Shown in pieces: positions 63,989-64,000 of a stretch of DNA of 64,000 nucleotides. The notes below the pieces were generated by a model. It saw only the letters and a program-made list of their open reading frames with translations. It was not told where the DNA came from and searched no databases. The translations under genes and the position numbers were made by a program. The stretch comes from Pigmentiphaga sp. (GTDB taxonomy: Bacteria > Pseudomonadota > Gammaproteobacteria > Burkholderiales > Burkholderiaceae_B). Each line of letters opens with the position of its first letter. Within the stretch, counting starts at the first letter, position 1. The stretch covers positions 1 to 64,000 of the forward strand of contig JALOAI010000008.1 of assembly GCA_023228945.1 (NCBI GenBank). The letters are read 5' to 3'.

Positions 63989-64000
63989 GGCCGGCTGACG

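Overview
The window reads as a chromosomal segment of a high-GC betaproteobacterium of the Burkholderiales, most likely Alcaligenaceae (Bordetella/Achromobacter/Pigmentiphaga type). The reasons are six Bug-type solute receptors of the tripartite tricarboxylate family, a Bordetella/Burkholderia-like 2-TM-free porin, the gshB-PTS and glnK-amtB neighbourhoods, and many IclR and LysR regulators of accessory catabolism. No rRNA, tRNA, phage, insertion sequence or CRISPR array was seen. The assignment is by eye, without a database search.

0-17 kb is core metabolism and stress: glutathione synthesis (gshA, gshB), an incomplete regulatory PTS (EIIA-Man, HPr, EI), ubiK, a Bug receptor, and an ammonium operon (TorF-like porin, glnK, amtB). 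That operon has a textbook sigma-54 promoter and an NtrC palindrome upstream. Then come comM, an AEC transporter, a general porin, and rpoH preceded by a perfect CIRCE element.

17-25 kb is the cell-envelope Tol-Pal cluster on the minus strand, in the order ruvB, ybgC, tolQ, tolR, tolA, tolB, pal, cpoB. It is followed by the divergent formaldehyde-detoxification hydrolase fghA. 25-29 kb is a vitamin B12 uptake pair (btuB, btuF-like) under a cobalamin riboswitch.

29-40 kb is an accessory catabolic island: Bug receptor, HpcH-type aldolase, bicupin, IclR, aminotransferase, hyuA-hyuB ATP-dependent hydrolase, second IclR, quinone-type oxidoreductase. It carries two unusual operator-like arrays. 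metH (40-44 kb) is a core gene embedded between islands.

44-56 kb is a second accessory island. A LysR/Bug/M20 amidohydrolase unit is followed by an IclR-flanked run of VOC protein, flavin hydroxylase, small protein, alpha/beta hydrolase, Bug, CaiB-type CoA transferase and Bug, and a LysR gene closes it. 56-64 kb is a third island: sulfatase, NIPSNAP protein, Bug, FAH-family hydrolase, a VOC paralogue and IclR, then an HSL-type hydrolase and a MaoC-like hotdog protein, both of which have lost expected catalytic residues. The islands look like substrate-specific modules that pair a periplasmic binding protein with ring- or ester-opening enzymes and a local regulator.
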